A program made the translations under genes and the position numbers. 53,990 bases of DNA from a virus: positions 1-53,990 of IMG/VR virus record IMGVR_UViG_3300036766_001883; one strand, 5' to 3'. Under the pieces are notes generated by a model. The model was given only the letters and a program-made list of their open reading frames with translations, was not told where the DNA came from and did no database searches. Positions 38,091 through 45,975 of the stretch are shown piece by piece. Positions within the stretch are counted from its first letter, which is position 1, and every line of letters begins with the position of its first letter.

Positions 38091-40387
38091 ACCCGCGCAG
38101 ACTGACACTAGAGAACTTCCGGTCTTATAAGGGCGAGCACGTCCTCGATCTGGCGGGCGTGAACCTGATGGTGCTGAGCGGACACAACGGCGCGGGCAAG
38201 AGCACGCTGATCGAGGCGATCAGGTTCGCCCTCTACGGCCATGCGGCCGGCGGCCTCGATGCCGTCATCAGGCACGGGGAGGAGCGCTGCCGCGTGGAGT
38301 TCGCCTTCGACTTAGGCGAGGACACCTACCTGGTGAGTCGCCAGCGCAGCAGCCGGGGATCCGGCACGACGCTGCTCTCATTCCAGATGAGCAATGCGGA
38401 CGGCGCCGCCATCCTGGACGGCAAGACGGCAACCGAGACCCAGACGAAGATCGAGGGGGTTCTGGGCATGGACGACGATCTCTTCGCCGTCACAGCCTGC
38501 GCCAGCCAAGGCAATGCGGCAGCCTTCAGCCAGGCGAAACCGGCCCAGCGGAAAGATGTGCTCGCCGAGATCCTCGACCTGGAGGCATGGGAGCGGCGGG
38601 CCAAGCGTGGTCGCCAGGTCCACGCCGACCTGTCGGCTCAGACTGAGGCCGGCCGGGCGCGGCTTTCAGAACTGCTCGAGCAAGCAAACCAGATCGAAAT
38701 CATTGCCGCCGAGATCGCGCGCCTGCTGGCAGAGCAGCGGCAGCGCGAGGAGGCTATCGCCGCGAAGGAATCAGAACTGAGTGAAGCACAGGAGGCGCGG
38801 GCGAACATTGTCCGCGACCAGGAAGCCGACCGCGCCCGGCGGGCCGAGCTGGCGGACGTGGAGAAGCGGCTTCGGACTCTCGACCAGGTCATCGGCGAGG
38901 CCGCAACCCGCGCCAGGGGCCTGCGGCAGGCCGCCGCCGGCAAGCCGAAGATTGTGGCCGACCTGACGGTCGCCGAGGGAGCGCAAACGGCGGCCCAGGA
39001 GATGGAGGCCACCCGCCAGGAAGACGTGAAACTGCAGCACCAGGCTGAACTGGCGCAGCAAGAGTATGTGGCGGCCCTCAATGAGCACAAACGTGAAATC
39101 GAGAACCTAACGCGGCGTGTGGGCGACGGCAAGCGGGCGCACGCGCGAGATATCGAGGCTCTCACGGAGCGGATTCGGGGACTGCGGCGACAGACCGAAG
39201 TGCTGGAGAAGGTGCCGTGCACCAGGTTGCCTGACATCGGCCCTGATTGTGATGCCGTCACCGATCATTTCATGACGAATCGCTGCCCGCTCCTCGCTCA
39301 GGCACACGAGGCCTCGGAAAAGCTAATTGGGCTGGACGATCAAGTCAACCATCTGGGGGAAGAGCACCCGTGGGCGGAAGACGAGGGGCGGCTGAAGCAT
39401 CTACTGAGTCTCGCGCCGGGCGCGGAGCAGAAAGCCGCCGTGGCCGATCTGGCCAAGTGGCGGGCCGCCCTGGGCTACGATGCCAAGGCGCACGGCGAAG
39501 TGAAGACCAAGGCGACGGCGGGTGCGAAACTCCGGGATGCGCTCAGCGCGGCTGAACGGGCGGAGGCGCAAGCACTAGAGGTCGAGAACGGCCTGGCCGG
39601 CCGGCAAGTCGACCGGGAGGATCTCGAGGCAACCCGGGGCAACCTCGCGCGAGACTTGGGGCCACTGGCCCGGTGGGACGATCTCCTGGCCGCCACCGGC
39701 AGGCAGATCGGCGCAGTCCAGACAGCCCTCGGGGGACTCCAGCAATCGCTGCGGCTGATCGAACAGCAACGGGGCGGGGGTGAGCTGCAACTGAGCCAGG
39801 CGAAGCGGGCGCGGGAGCAGGCGGCAGAACTCGCGGACGAGTTGTCGGCATCGGACCGGCGCCTGCGGGCGCTCAAGATCCTGGTGGAGGCGTGCAGCAA
39901 GGCCGGCATCCCGGCGCTGCTCATCGAGCGCGCAGTGCCCGATCTCGAGACGGCGGCGAACGAGGTGCTGAGCCTGCTGAGCGACGGCCGCATGGCGCTG
40001 CGACTGCGCAGCCAGCACGAGACGAAGACCGGCAGCCTGCAGGAGACGCTCGACATAATCGTTGCAGACGAGAGCGGCGAGTGGCCTTACGAGGGTTATT
40101 CGGGCGGGGAGAGGATGAACGTAGATCTCGCGATACGCGTGGCACTCTCGACCCTGCTGGCGCATCGGGCCGGGGCCCGGTGCGAGTTGCTCGTACTTGA
40201 TGAGACCGCTGCGCCGCTCGATGACAACGGCAGGCTTCTATTCGTCGAATCGCTCCAGCGGGTCGCGGATCGTTTCGGCTGCATCCTGGTCGCCACGCAC
40301 GTCGCGGAGCTCAAGGATTTGTTCCCGTTCCGCTGCGAGGTGACCAAGGACGCCGACGGCAGCCACGCGGAGGTGATAGCGGCGTGA
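38087..40387 (+). CDS. SbcC/Rad50-like ATPase
   Basis: A 766-residue SMC-family ATPase. Walker A GHNGAGKST is at 32-40, a long coiled coil runs from about 190 to 600 with cysteines CTRLPDIGPDC near 377 standing where Rad50 has its zinc hook (the spacing is not the usual CxxC), signature YSGGER near 670 and Walker B LLVLDETAAPLD near 700. It is the partner of the SbcD-like nuclease. It is shorter than bacterial SbcC, in the range of phage gp46-like proteins. ATGA overlap shows coupled translation. Confidence 0.88.
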   Translation: MNPRRLTLENFRSYKGEHVLDLAGVNLMVLSGHNGAGKSTLIEAIRFALYGHAAGGLDAVIRHGEERCRVEFAFDLGEDTYLVSRQRSSRGSGTTLLSFQMSNADGAAILDGKTATETQTKIEGVLGMDDDLFAVTACASQGNAAAFSQAKPAQRKDVLAEILDLEAWERRAKRGRQVHADLSAQTEAGRARLSELLEQANQIEIIAAEIARLLAEQRQREEAIAAKESELSEAQEARANIVRDQEADRARRAELADVEKRLRTLDQVIGEAATRARGLRQAAAGKPKIVADLTVAEGAQTAAQEMEATRQEDVKLQHQAELAQQEYVAALNEHKREIENLTRRVGDGKRAHARDIEALTERIRGLRRQTEVLEKVPCTRLPDIGPDCDAVTDHFMTNRCPLLAQAHEASEKLIGLDDQVNHLGEEHPWAEDEGRLKHLLSLAPGAEQKAAVADLAKWRAALGYDAKAHGEVKTKATAGAKLRDALSAAERAEAQALEVENGLAGRQVDREDLEATRGNLARDLGPLARWDDLLAATGRQIGAVQTALGGLQQSLRLIEQQRGGGELQLSQAKRAREQAAELADELSASDRRLRALKILVEACSKAGIPALLIERAVPDLETAANEVLSLLSDGRMALRLRSQHETKTGSLQETLDIIVADESGEWPYEGYSGGERMNVDLAIRVALSTLLAHRAGARCELLVLDETAAPLDDNGRLLFVESLQRVADRFGCILVATHVAELKDLFPFRCEVTKDADGSHAEVIAA

Positions 40388-40626
40388 GCAAGCTCGAACC
40401 GATCTGCGCGAAGTGCAAGCGCACGATGGTGTGCGCGAAGAATAACTTCCTGGTCGCTGATCCTGCAAGCGGGGATTTTCCGAGCACCTACTGGTACGGC
40501 GACAAGTGGGATTGCCCAGGGTGCGGCGCCGAGATCGTCGTTGGCTTCGGCGGGCCGCTGGCGCGTCCCACATTGGACCCGAACGAGCAGCCGCTGGTCT
40601 TTGACTACAAAGGCAGGGAAGCATGA
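40384..40626 (+). CDS. Small zinc-ribbon protein
   Basis: An 80-residue protein with two cysteine pairs: CAKCKRTMVC and CPGCGAEI, about 30 residues apart, which would form one zinc ribbon. GTG overlaps the SbcC stop, and its own stop overlaps the next ATG. Function is unknown; it may assist the recombination enzymes. Confidence 0.65.
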   Translation: MSKLEPICAKCKRTMVCAKNNFLVADPASGDFPSTYWYGDKWDCPGCGAEIVVGFGGPLARPTLDPNEQPLVFDYKGREA

Positions 40627-40934
40627 GCGACCAGGCAGAGGGACCCGTGACGGCGCTCTGCGTCCGCGCGGGCGAGGAGTCGCCGCCCGTGCCCTCTCAC
40701 AAGGAAGCCTGCGCCCGCTGCGGTCTCGATGTCTGGGTTGAGGATGCTCTCCAGCATGATCGCGCGATCTGCACATCATGTGCCTCCCTGGTCGTCCCGC
40801 TGGATGCGCCGGTGATACTCCATCCGACCCAGATCGCGGCATTGCGCAGGGTGGGGTTCAGCGATCGGCGGATTGCGCGCGCGTTCGCGGAGGCGCTCGC
40901 GCACATGCGGCGGGAGAGGCTGGGGATCAACTGA
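40623..40934 (+). CDS. Small zinc-finger protein
   Basis: A 103-residue protein with CARCGLDVWV and CTSCASLV, a four-Cys zinc site in the middle, and a helical C-terminus (ALRRVGFSDRRIARAFAEAL) that might bind DNA. Coupled to the previous gene by ATGA overlap. Unknown role. Confidence 0.6.
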   Translation: MSDQAEGPVTALCVRAGEESPPVPSHKEACARCGLDVWVEDALQHDRAICTSCASLVVPLDAPVILHPTQIAALRRVGFSDRRIARAFAEALAHMRRERLGIN

Positions 40935-40953
40935 TGCGCTACTGGAGGTTTGC

Positions 40954-41334
40954 ATGAGGGCCAACTCGCGAGTGAAAAGAGACCAGCGGGTTAGGCGCCG
41001 GCGCGGTTACGTCCGGGTCCAGTTCATTGGAGCTGGCCATAGGGCCGATGGATACGTGGCTTACCTGACCGACCACCAGGCGCGGGAGATGGCGCGGCAG
41101 TTGGAAGGCCGGCCGAAGCCGCTGTTGCCGACCTCGCGGGAGGTTTACAGGCTGATGCTCGAGGGTCTGCACGGTCACCCTGACCTCTGGCTCTCGTTGT
41201 TGCCGGAAGGCATTTACAGCCAGGGCCTTTCTCTTGCCGAGACCAAGCGGCGGGTGCGGCGCTGGCGGAAGGGCGCGCTGGATGAAGCGTTCCTGATTCA
41301 CACGCCGACCTGCAAGTTCGGCGGAGGTTGCTGA
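40954..41334 (+). CDS. Basic protein of unknown function
   Basis: A 126-residue basic protein after GGAGGTTTGC. It has an Arg-rich start (RVKRDQRVRRRRGYVRVQF), a middle with YLTDHQAREMARQLEGRPKP and an end CKFGGGC. No domain is recognised. The charge suggests nucleic-acid binding. The following small ORF overlaps its stop. Confidence 0.55.
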   Translation: MRANSRVKRDQRVRRRRGYVRVQFIGAGHRADGYVAYLTDHQAREMARQLEGRPKPLLPTSREVYRLMLEGLHGHPDLWLSLLPEGIYSQGLSLAETKRRVRRWRKGALDEAFLIHTPTCKFGGGC

Positions 41335-41474
41335 TGGCACCAGTTGGCGAGGGCGGGCATGTGCAAGTTGATGCCTCCTGCGAAGATGCTGAGACTGGCC
41401 GCCCCGTCCTCGCCTCGTCTTTTGGAATGGGGAGTGTAGAGAGATTGGCGGGCGGGAAAGGAAAGGAGCGATGA
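41334..41474 (+). CDS. Possible 46-residue microprotein
   Basis: ATG overlaps the stop of the preceding gene (TGATG), and its TGA overlaps the ATG of the next (ATGATGG), so it fills the 136-bp gap exactly in a chain of coupled genes. The peptide is soluble (MAPVGEGGHVQVDASCEDAE ...). No ribosome binding site of its own is needed if coupled. Evidence is only the chain. Confidence 0.35.
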   Translation: MAPVGEGGHVQVDASCEDAETGRPVLASSFGMGSVERLAGGKGKER

Positions 41475-41767
41475 TGGAGGTCATGTTCTCAGCGAAGGTG
41501 CACGACGTGAATGTCAAGGTCGTGGATGTGGGCAAGGACGCATTGCCCACCATCACCGTGAACCTGGTCAACCGAGGCACGGAGTGTATCGCCGACGCGC
41601 AGCAATTGCTCAACCTGCTGGGCAAGCGCGTGGTCGTCACCCTGGTCCAGGAGCAAGGCGACCTCCCGTTCGAGCATGATCAACAAGAGCCGGGCAGCAC
41701 AACCGCCACGCCGGGAGAGCCTGCCGGCGAATCCAGGACGGGCACCGAGGAAGGGAACCCGGACTGA
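41471..41767 (+). CDS. Small beta-rich protein
   Basis: A 98-residue protein with strands VMFSAKVHDVNVKVVDVGKD and LPTITVNLVNRG, a helix and a disordered Glu/Gly tail (GEPAGESRTGTEEGNPD). AAAGGAGCG precedes the start. The stop overlaps the following start. No family is recognised. Confidence 0.55.
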   Translation: MMEVMFSAKVHDVNVKVVDVGKDALPTITVNLVNRGTECIADAQQLLNLLGKRVVVTLVQEQGDLPFEHDQQEPGSTTATPGEPAGESRTGTEEGNPD

Positions 41768-41961
41768 TGAGCAGGCCGATCCCACCCTGCCGGTTCTGCG
41801 GGAAGGACCTGCGGCGTGCCGCTGCGCGGATCATCGTTGATGAAGGCCCGCGCGGGGCGCGGAAGCGCTGGGCCTGCTGCGCGGAGGCCAAGTGCTTGAT
41901 GAAGTTCGCGGCCGCGGGTTCGCAATCTCCGAGATCAGCGCACCTCCAGGCAGAGGCATGA
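41767..41961 (+). CDS. Small Cys-rich protein
   Basis: A 64-residue protein with CRFCGKDL and CCAEAKC, enough cysteines for one zinc site. It overlaps both neighbours by a few bases. Basic overall; probably binds zinc. Its role is unknown; it precedes the RNase H gene. Confidence 0.5.
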   Translation: MSRPIPPCRFCGKDLRRAAARIIVDEGPRGARKRWACCAEAKCLMKFAAAGSQSPRSAHLQAEA

Positions 41962-42455
41962 TCGAGATCGCACTCTATTTTGACGGGCTCTGCGAGCCGA
42001 TCAACCCGGGGGGCGTGGCTGCCTATGGTTGGTGCTACGAGCGGGATGGCGACCTGCTGGCCACCGGACGGGGCATCGCAGCGGCGGGGCCGCTCGCCAC
42101 CAACAACGTTGCCGAGTGGAGCGCTCTGATCGAGGGTTTGAAAGGCTTCGAGCGCGCGCTGTGGATCGGCGGGCTGACAATGTCGAGCCAGGATTGCGCC
42201 CTGGTCGTGCACGGCGACAGCCGACTGGTCTGCGAGCAGGTTGCCGGCAAGTCGAAGGTCAGGGCTGTCCATCTGCGGCCCCTCTGTGAGAAGGCGCAAT
42301 GCCTGCTGCCACCGCGCGCACGCGTCGAGTGGGTTCCGCGCGAGCGGAACGAACTCGCGGACAACTTGTCCCGCCTGGCATACCACGAATGGCGGGCGCA
42401 GAACCCGCGGCTTGCCGCCGATATGGATGCGGACACGGCGAGGAGGCGGGGATGA
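41958..42455 (+). CDS. RNase HI-like protein
   Basis: A 165-residue RNase H. Metal ligands fall at the expected places: D9 (LYFDGLCEP), E53 (NNVAEWSALIEGL), D87 (VVHGDSRLV) and D135 (NELADNLSRLA). It would remove RNA from RNA-DNA hybrids, for example primers. ATG 41958 overlaps the previous stop; an upstream in-frame start is rejected because it would break the coupling. Length is normal for the family. Confidence 0.88.
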   Translation: MIEIALYFDGLCEPINPGGVAAYGWCYERDGDLLATGRGIAAAGPLATNNVAEWSALIEGLKGFERALWIGGLTMSSQDCALVVHGDSRLVCEQVAGKSKVRAVHLRPLCEKAQCLLPPRARVEWVPRERNELADNLSRLAYHEWRAQNPRLAADMDADTARRRG

Positions 42456-42727
42456 GCGCCACGGTCCTCGAGCTCGAGATCGTCACGGAGGGCGGGGCCC
42501 GCTGGTTCGAGTTTACATGGACCGGCGATGCCGTGGAGTGGCGCGAGGCGCTCGATGCGATCAAGGCCTCGGTCCCGCCCGAGGCGCGGCAGTTCGATCC
42601 GGAGACGAAACGATGGAAAGTCCGCGAAGATTATGAAGCTCCTCTCTCGAGGATCTTCAACAACTTCGACACGTTTCTCGATTCCGTTCGCAGTCAGCTT
42701 TCGCTTTTTCCCGAGGAAGGAGCCTGA
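42452..42727 (+). CDS. Small acidic protein, unknown
   Basis: A 91-residue protein coupled to RNase H by ATGA overlap. Has a strand/helix pattern ARWFEFTWTGDAVEWREALD and AIKASVPPEARQFDPETKRW, often seen in small phage proteins that precede replication genes. It ends SLFPEEGA. No function is recognised. Confidence 0.6.
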   Translation: MSATVLELEIVTEGGARWFEFTWTGDAVEWREALDAIKASVPPEARQFDPETKRWKVREDYEAPLSRIFNNFDTFLDSVRSQLSLFPEEGA

Positions 42728-42728
42728 G

Positions 42729-43022
42729 ATGAGATGGCAAGCGCTGGTAGGTGCGCCATGCTGGGCGCTGGCCCTGGCGGGGGTTGCGGGTGGGCTCGGC
42801 CTCATCGCCTGGGGTGGCCTGCGGGCCATGCGGGCGGCCGAGCTCGAGCGTTGTCCTCCGTCGCCAATCGAGCTACGACGCCTGCTGATGGCATCAGAGG
42901 CCGGGCGGCTGCGGAGGAGCGCGCGGCGGATCTGCTGCGCGAGCGCGGCAGTGCTGGTGGTGGCGGCGCTGCTGGCGATGGCGAGCAGCAGGCTGTTCGC
43001 CACGGCGATCCGGCCTCCCTGA
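42729..43022 (+). CDS. Small membrane protein with two helices
   Basis: A 97-residue protein. The N-terminal helix CWALALAGVAGGLGLIAWGG and a C-terminal helix SAAVLVVAALLAMASSRLF are clearly hydrophobic, separated by an Arg/Glu-rich loop. It sits just before the origin-like region. A moron with membrane action, or a superinfection factor, is possible. Confidence 0.6.
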   Translation: MRWQALVGAPCWALALAGVAGGLGLIAWGGLRAMRAAELERCPPSPIELRRLLMASEAGRLRRSARRICCASAAVLVVAALLAMASSRLFATAIRPP

Positions 43023-43048
43023 GCGCGGTAAACATTACAGAATAGTGC

Positions 43049-43116
43049 CAAGACCGTGACAGAGCGGTGACAATCCGTGACAGAGCGGTGACGAACTGGT
43101 GACAGAAACGGTCTTG
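43049..43116. other. ori: Candidate replication origin: five phased GTGAC sites in an inverted repeat
   Basis: GTGAC occurs at 43056, 43067, 43077, 43088 and 43099, spaced 11, 10, 11 and 11 bp, i.e. one helical turn each. Two 18-bp units CCGTGACAGAGCGGTGAC repeat with a 21-bp period. The array is enclosed by a perfect 9-bp inverted repeat, CAAGACCGT (43049-43057) and ACGGTCTTG (43108-43116). It lies immediately upstream of the replication initiator gene, as iteron origins do. Confidence 0.7.
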
Positions 43117-43140
43117 CTCCTCGCGCGCGCGCGCGTTGAA

Positions 43141-43173
43141 GACTCAGACTCAGACTCAGACTCAGACTCAGAC
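43141..43173. repeat. Hexanucleotide microsatellite (GACTCA)5
   Basis: Five exact copies of GACTCA plus GAC follow a CGCGCGCGCGCGCG run (about 43121-43135). The tract is non-coding and lies between the iteron array and the initiator gene. Slippage would change their distance. An unusual pairing of an alternating CG tract and a low-melting repeat near a putative origin. Confidence 0.9.
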
Positions 43174-43175
43174 AA

Positions 43176-43206
43176 GGAGGGCCCCCGCCGGCAGGGCGGG
43201 CCCTCC
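43176..43206 (+). promoter_or_regulatory. Strong hairpin before the initiator gene
   Basis: GGAGGGCCC (43176-43184) pairs with GGGCCCTCC (43198-43206), with an inner GCC/GGC. It contains an AGGAGGG sequence hidden in the stem and ends 22 bases before the start codon. No T run follows. It could mark the origin or limit translation of the initiator. Confidence 0.55.
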
Positions 43207-43227
43207 AGGTGAGAGAGGGATGGAAGG

Positions 43228-44094
43228 ATGACAAGGCAGGAAGGATGGTTCCGGGTCTATTCTGCGATTCTGGGCGACGCGAAGATTGCGCGGCTGACTG
43301 ACCTTCAGTTTAGGCTCTGGCTCTACGCCCTGGCCTTCTGCAACCAATCCCCCGGCCGACTGCGGCGGGGCGGGTTTCTCTACCACTCGCAAGGGTTCCC
43401 GGTCACGCCTGAGGATTTTGCTCGCCTGGTGCACAGGTCCCCGTCCAAGGTTACTCACGAGTTGGAGGCACTGACCAAGATCGGCGGCGACTCTCCGCTG
43501 ATGGCATGCGAGAAAGGAGTCTATCGGATCCCCGCATGGCGCAAGCGGCAGCACCTGTCCGATGAGGGCGACCTGAACGAGGATCCGACGGAAGGCGAGG
43601 GCGGTGGGGACGCGGCCGACGGCACAGCGAGAGCAGGGGAGTCCCCGGCCAGCGTCGGGCCAGGTGCCGCGACCCTGTGTTCCTGGTGCAGCAACCCGAC
43701 GCCGATCGGGGATGAGGCCAAGCCGGCCCCGCAGCGGCTGATGCAGGTGTATCACGACGCCTACCGCGCGCAGTACCGGGAGTGCCCGGTGCCCGTGGCC
43801 GCGGATTGGGCGGGCCTGAAACGCCTGCTCAAGCAGGGCAAGCCGGTCGAGCGCATCGCAGGAGTCATCCGCGAAGGAGTGACTTGCGAGGAGCCCTTCC
43901 TCGCGCGAACAGGGCACAAGTTGAGCGTCATCTTGAGCAATTATCAGGGCATTGCCCAGGCGGTAGATCGAGGTGAGCCATATGGAGCCAATCGGGCCCG
44001 AGGTAAAGAAACAACACGCAGACATAGTCCGCAGGACGCAGGCGACCCGCGAGATTCTGGACGAATGGTCCTGCGACGCCGAATGGAAACCTGA
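43228..44094 (+). CDS. Phage replication initiator (DnaD/replisome organiser-like)
   Basis: A 288-residue protein. The start GWFRVYSAILGDAKIARLTD, then LWLYALAFCNQSPGRLRRGG, is the winged-helix pattern of phage replication proteins that bind the origin. HRSPSKVTHELEALTKIGG fits its recognition part. A disordered Gly/Glu linker leads to a C-terminal helical part (VYHDAYRAQYRE) as in organisers that recruit the helicase loader. The loader gene overlaps its end. The iteron array upstream is its likely binding site. Confidence 0.75.
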   Translation: MTRQEGWFRVYSAILGDAKIARLTDLQFRLWLYALAFCNQSPGRLRRGGFLYHSQGFPVTPEDFARLVHRSPSKVTHELEALTKIGGDSPLMACEKGVYRIPAWRKRQHLSDEGDLNEDPTEGEGGGDAADGTARAGESPASVGPGAATLCSWCSNPTPIGDEAKPAPQRLMQVYHDAYRAQYRECPVPVAADWAGLKRLLKQGKPVERIAGVIREGVTCEEPFLARTGHKLSVILSNYQGIAQAVDRGEPYGANRARGKETTRRHSPQDAGDPRDSGRMVLRRRMET

Positions 44095-44794
44095 TTGCGA
44101 GCGGTGCGCAGGACCGCGGGGCTTGATCTCGATGGAGCGCGCGGGCCAGCGGCTGCGCGTGGCTTGCCCGCTGCGGCGGGATGCGCTGCTGTGCCGGCTG
44201 GCGCGGCTGGACAGGGACCGCGCACTGCACGAGCGCCGGCGGTGGATGCGGGATGCGGCGATCCCACCGCGGTATCGCGGGGCAGATATCGAGCGCGTGG
44301 CACCGCAGGTGCGCGAGGATGTTCGGGCTTACCTCGACCGCCTTGCCGAGCACACTGGGAAGGGGCACGGCCTGGTGATCACGGGCGATACGGGGGTCGG
44401 AAAGTCCTCGGTCATGGGCCTGGTGGCGGACCGCGCGTGCGAGCTCTCGATGACGTCGGTCCACTGGGCCCACGCGACGGACATCTTCACGGCCGTCTGC
44501 GACCGCGACACGGAGGAGGGCAGGCAGTTATGGACTTGGCGGACCTGCCGCCTGCTGCTGGTGGATGAATTTGCGGGGGCATACATGCACGCCTTTCCGC
44601 TGGGCCGTTTCGAGGCATTCATGGAGGCACGCCACGGGCAGGCTCTCACCACGTGCCTGACGATGAACCTGCTGGTTGAGGATCTCGAGCGCGCCCGGGA
44701 GATCGCCCGGCTGGTGGACCGGTGGGGCCAAACGTGTTACGTGCTCGAGATCCGAGGCCCGTCACAGCGGCAGCCGCTGGAGGGCACACCGTGA
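43982..44794 (+). CDS. DnaC-like helicase loader ATPase
   Basis: A 270-residue AAA+ protein. A Cys-rich N-terminus (CERCAGPRG) may bind zinc; Walker A GDTGVGKSS at 134-142, Walker B LLLVDEF at about 190-196, then a sensor region (TTCLTMNLLVEDL). This is the DnaC/IstB layout that loads the host replicative helicase on the phage origin. GTG 43973 is a possible earlier start. It overlaps the initiator gene by 113 nt in another frame. No helicase or polymerase gene is present, so host enzymes must be recruited. Confidence 0.82.
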   Translation: MEPIGPEVKKQHADIVRRTQATREILDEWSCDAEWKPDCERCAGPRGLISMERAGQRLRVACPLRRDALLCRLARLDRDRALHERRRWMRDAAIPPRYRGADIERVAPQVREDVRAYLDRLAEHTGKGHGLVITGDTGVGKSSVMGLVADRACELSMTSVHWAHATDIFTAVCDRDTEEGRQLWTWRTCRLLLVDEFAGAYMHAFPLGRFEAFMEARHGQALTTCLTMNLLVEDLERAREIARLVDRWGQTCYVLEIRGPSQRQPLEGTP

Positions 44795-44866
44795 GAGATC
44801 GCATGGCAACGCAGGGCATGGCATGGCGAGGCTTGGAAGCAGATCCCAAAACGGAGGATGCCAACA

Positions 44867-45088
44867 ATGGCCGAGCCGATGCAGATCGCGATCACCGAGG
44901 CAGAGGCGATCGCAGTACTCGAGTGCACGCTCGCCGCGCTGCGAGGGCCGGAGGGCCGGGGGCCGTGCGCCTCACTCGCCAAGCGGTGGGCGGGAACCCT
45001 GGCGAAGATGCTATTGGACCGGGGGGTGATTCCGGCTGCCACTGCGGACGAGTGGCAGCGAGAACTTCTGGGCGGTGGATCCGCATGA
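44867..45088 (+). CDS. Small helical protein
   Basis: A 73-residue protein with start ATG 44867 set by CGGAGG nine bases upstream; an ATG at 44858 is in frame. One-domain helical pattern (ITEAEAIAVLECTLAALRGP; SLAKRWAGTLAKMLLDRGVI). No family is recognised. Confidence 0.5.
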   Translation: MAEPMQIAITEAEAIAVLECTLAALRGPEGRGPCASLAKRWAGTLAKMLLDRGVIPAATADEWQRELLGGGSA

Positions 45089-45113
45089 CAGGATTGAGCG
45101 CAGGAGCCTAGGC

Positions 45114-45356
45114 GTGACGAAGGCGAGCATGATGATCGAGTTGGGGCGGGCGAAGATCGGCCTGGGCGCGCGGAAGATGCTCGATGCGCTGCTGGATGTC
45201 TATCCCGCGGCATTGACCCGCGAGAAGTTGGCCGAGGCCACGGGATACTCGCGAGCGAGCAGCACTTTCCGCAACAACCTGTCGGCCCTGCGGAGTAATG
45301 AGATCGCCGATGTCCGCGGGCAGGAAGTCTGCGCTGCAGAGGCGCTGTTCCCATGA
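45114..45356 (+). CDS. Small winged-helix-like DNA-binding protein
   Basis: An 80-residue protein starting at GTG after CAGGAGCC. The pattern MLDALLDVYPAALTREKLAE, ATGYSRASSTFRNNLSALRS reads as a winged helix of the kind used by transcription regulators. It lies among recombination and accessory genes. A phage regulator is likely; the target is unknown. Confidence 0.55.
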   Translation: MTKASMMIELGRAKIGLGARKMLDALLDVYPAALTREKLAEATGYSRASSTFRNNLSALRSNEIADVRGQEVCAAEALFP

Positions 45357-45366
45357 CAGGACGGCG

Positions 45367-45633
45367 ATGAATCGATCGAAGGACATCCGGGTGCCAAGAT
45401 GCTGCCTCTGCGGACAGGCTGTTCTCATCGTGAGCGAGCCATTCGACTGCATCGTGGTCTCAGCCACGGTGGAGGGATCCGGGGTCCTGGCCCGGGCGGT
45501 CCACTGGAGATGCCTCGAGTCGGCGGCACCTGAGATCCACGTCCGATTGCATGGCGAGTACGAGAGGATCCTGACTGCGATGGCCCGGGCGCGGATCTCG
45601 CGCGGCCTGCCGGCCGATCCGAGGATGAACTGA
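45367..45633 (+). CDS. Small zinc-binding protein
   Basis: An 88-residue protein with CCLCGQAV and HWRC, a zinc-finger-like site resembling the simple treble-clef proteins often found in phage accessory regions. The next ORF starts on its stop codon (TGATG). The neighbour at 45745 has the same CPLCG...HQRC layout, so the two may be paralogs. Confidence 0.55.
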   Translation: MNRSKDIRVPRCCLCGQAVLIVSEPFDCIVVSATVEGSGVLARAVHWRCLESAAPEIHVRLHGEYERILTAMARARISRGLPADPRMN

Positions 45634-45683
45634 TGGGGCCGATTTACGAATTGATAAATTTCAGGATCGAGGAAGCGCGATGA
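45633..45683 (+). CDS. Possible 16-residue leader peptide
   Basis: ATG overlaps the stop of the gene at 45367, reads MGPIYELINFRIEEAR, and its TGA overlaps the next ATG. It is the first of two micro-ORFs linked by overlapping stop and start codons. It may only carry ribosomes across the gap, or be a chance chain. Confidence 0.3.
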   Translation: MGPIYELINFRIEEAR

Positions 45684-45748
45684 CGCGCTCCATCGGACGG
45701 TTCGAGCCCGAGAGCATCGATCGGTGCGGTGCGGGGGAGACCCGATGA
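45680..45748 (+). CDS. Possible 22-residue linking peptide
   Basis: Starts with an ATGA overlap after GAGGAAGCGCG and ends in an ATGA overlap with the gene at 45745. It reads MTRSIGRFEPESIDRCGAGE and two more residues. Exact chaining on both sides is the only evidence. Confidence 0.3.
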   Translation: MTRSIGRFEPESIDRCGAGETR

Positions 45749-45954
45749 GGTTTCCCACGATGAGCGAGCGGTGCCCGCTTTGCGGGGAGGGTTTCGTGAA
45801 GGGGGACCCCGTTGAGACGGCACTCATGACGGTGCCGGGCGGTTTTGCGGGCGTATCTTTCCATCAGCGCTGTGTCAAGGGAGACCCGAAAGCGGCGCAG
45901 GCAAAGCAGATCGCGCGCGACCTGACTCAACCTACGCCCCGGGTCATGCACTGA
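45745..45954 (+). CDS. Small zinc-binding protein (CPLCG type)
   Basis: A 69-residue protein with CPLCGEGFVKGDPV and a later FHQRC, giving a Cys2-His-Cys zinc site like that of the protein at 45367. GGGGGAGACC precedes ATG 45745. Probably a DNA- or protein-binding accessory. Its role is unknown. Confidence 0.55.
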   Translation: MRFPTMSERCPLCGEGFVKGDPVETALMTVPGGFAGVSFHQRCVKGDPKAAQAKQIARDLTQPTPRVMH

Positions 45955-45975
45955 GAGGAGAAGGCAACGGTAGCG

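Noticed and set aside
43054-43103. Ordinary intrinsic terminator formed by CAAGACCGT/ACGGTCTTG
   Set aside because: The loop of about 50 bases holds phased repeats, and no T run follows the right arm.
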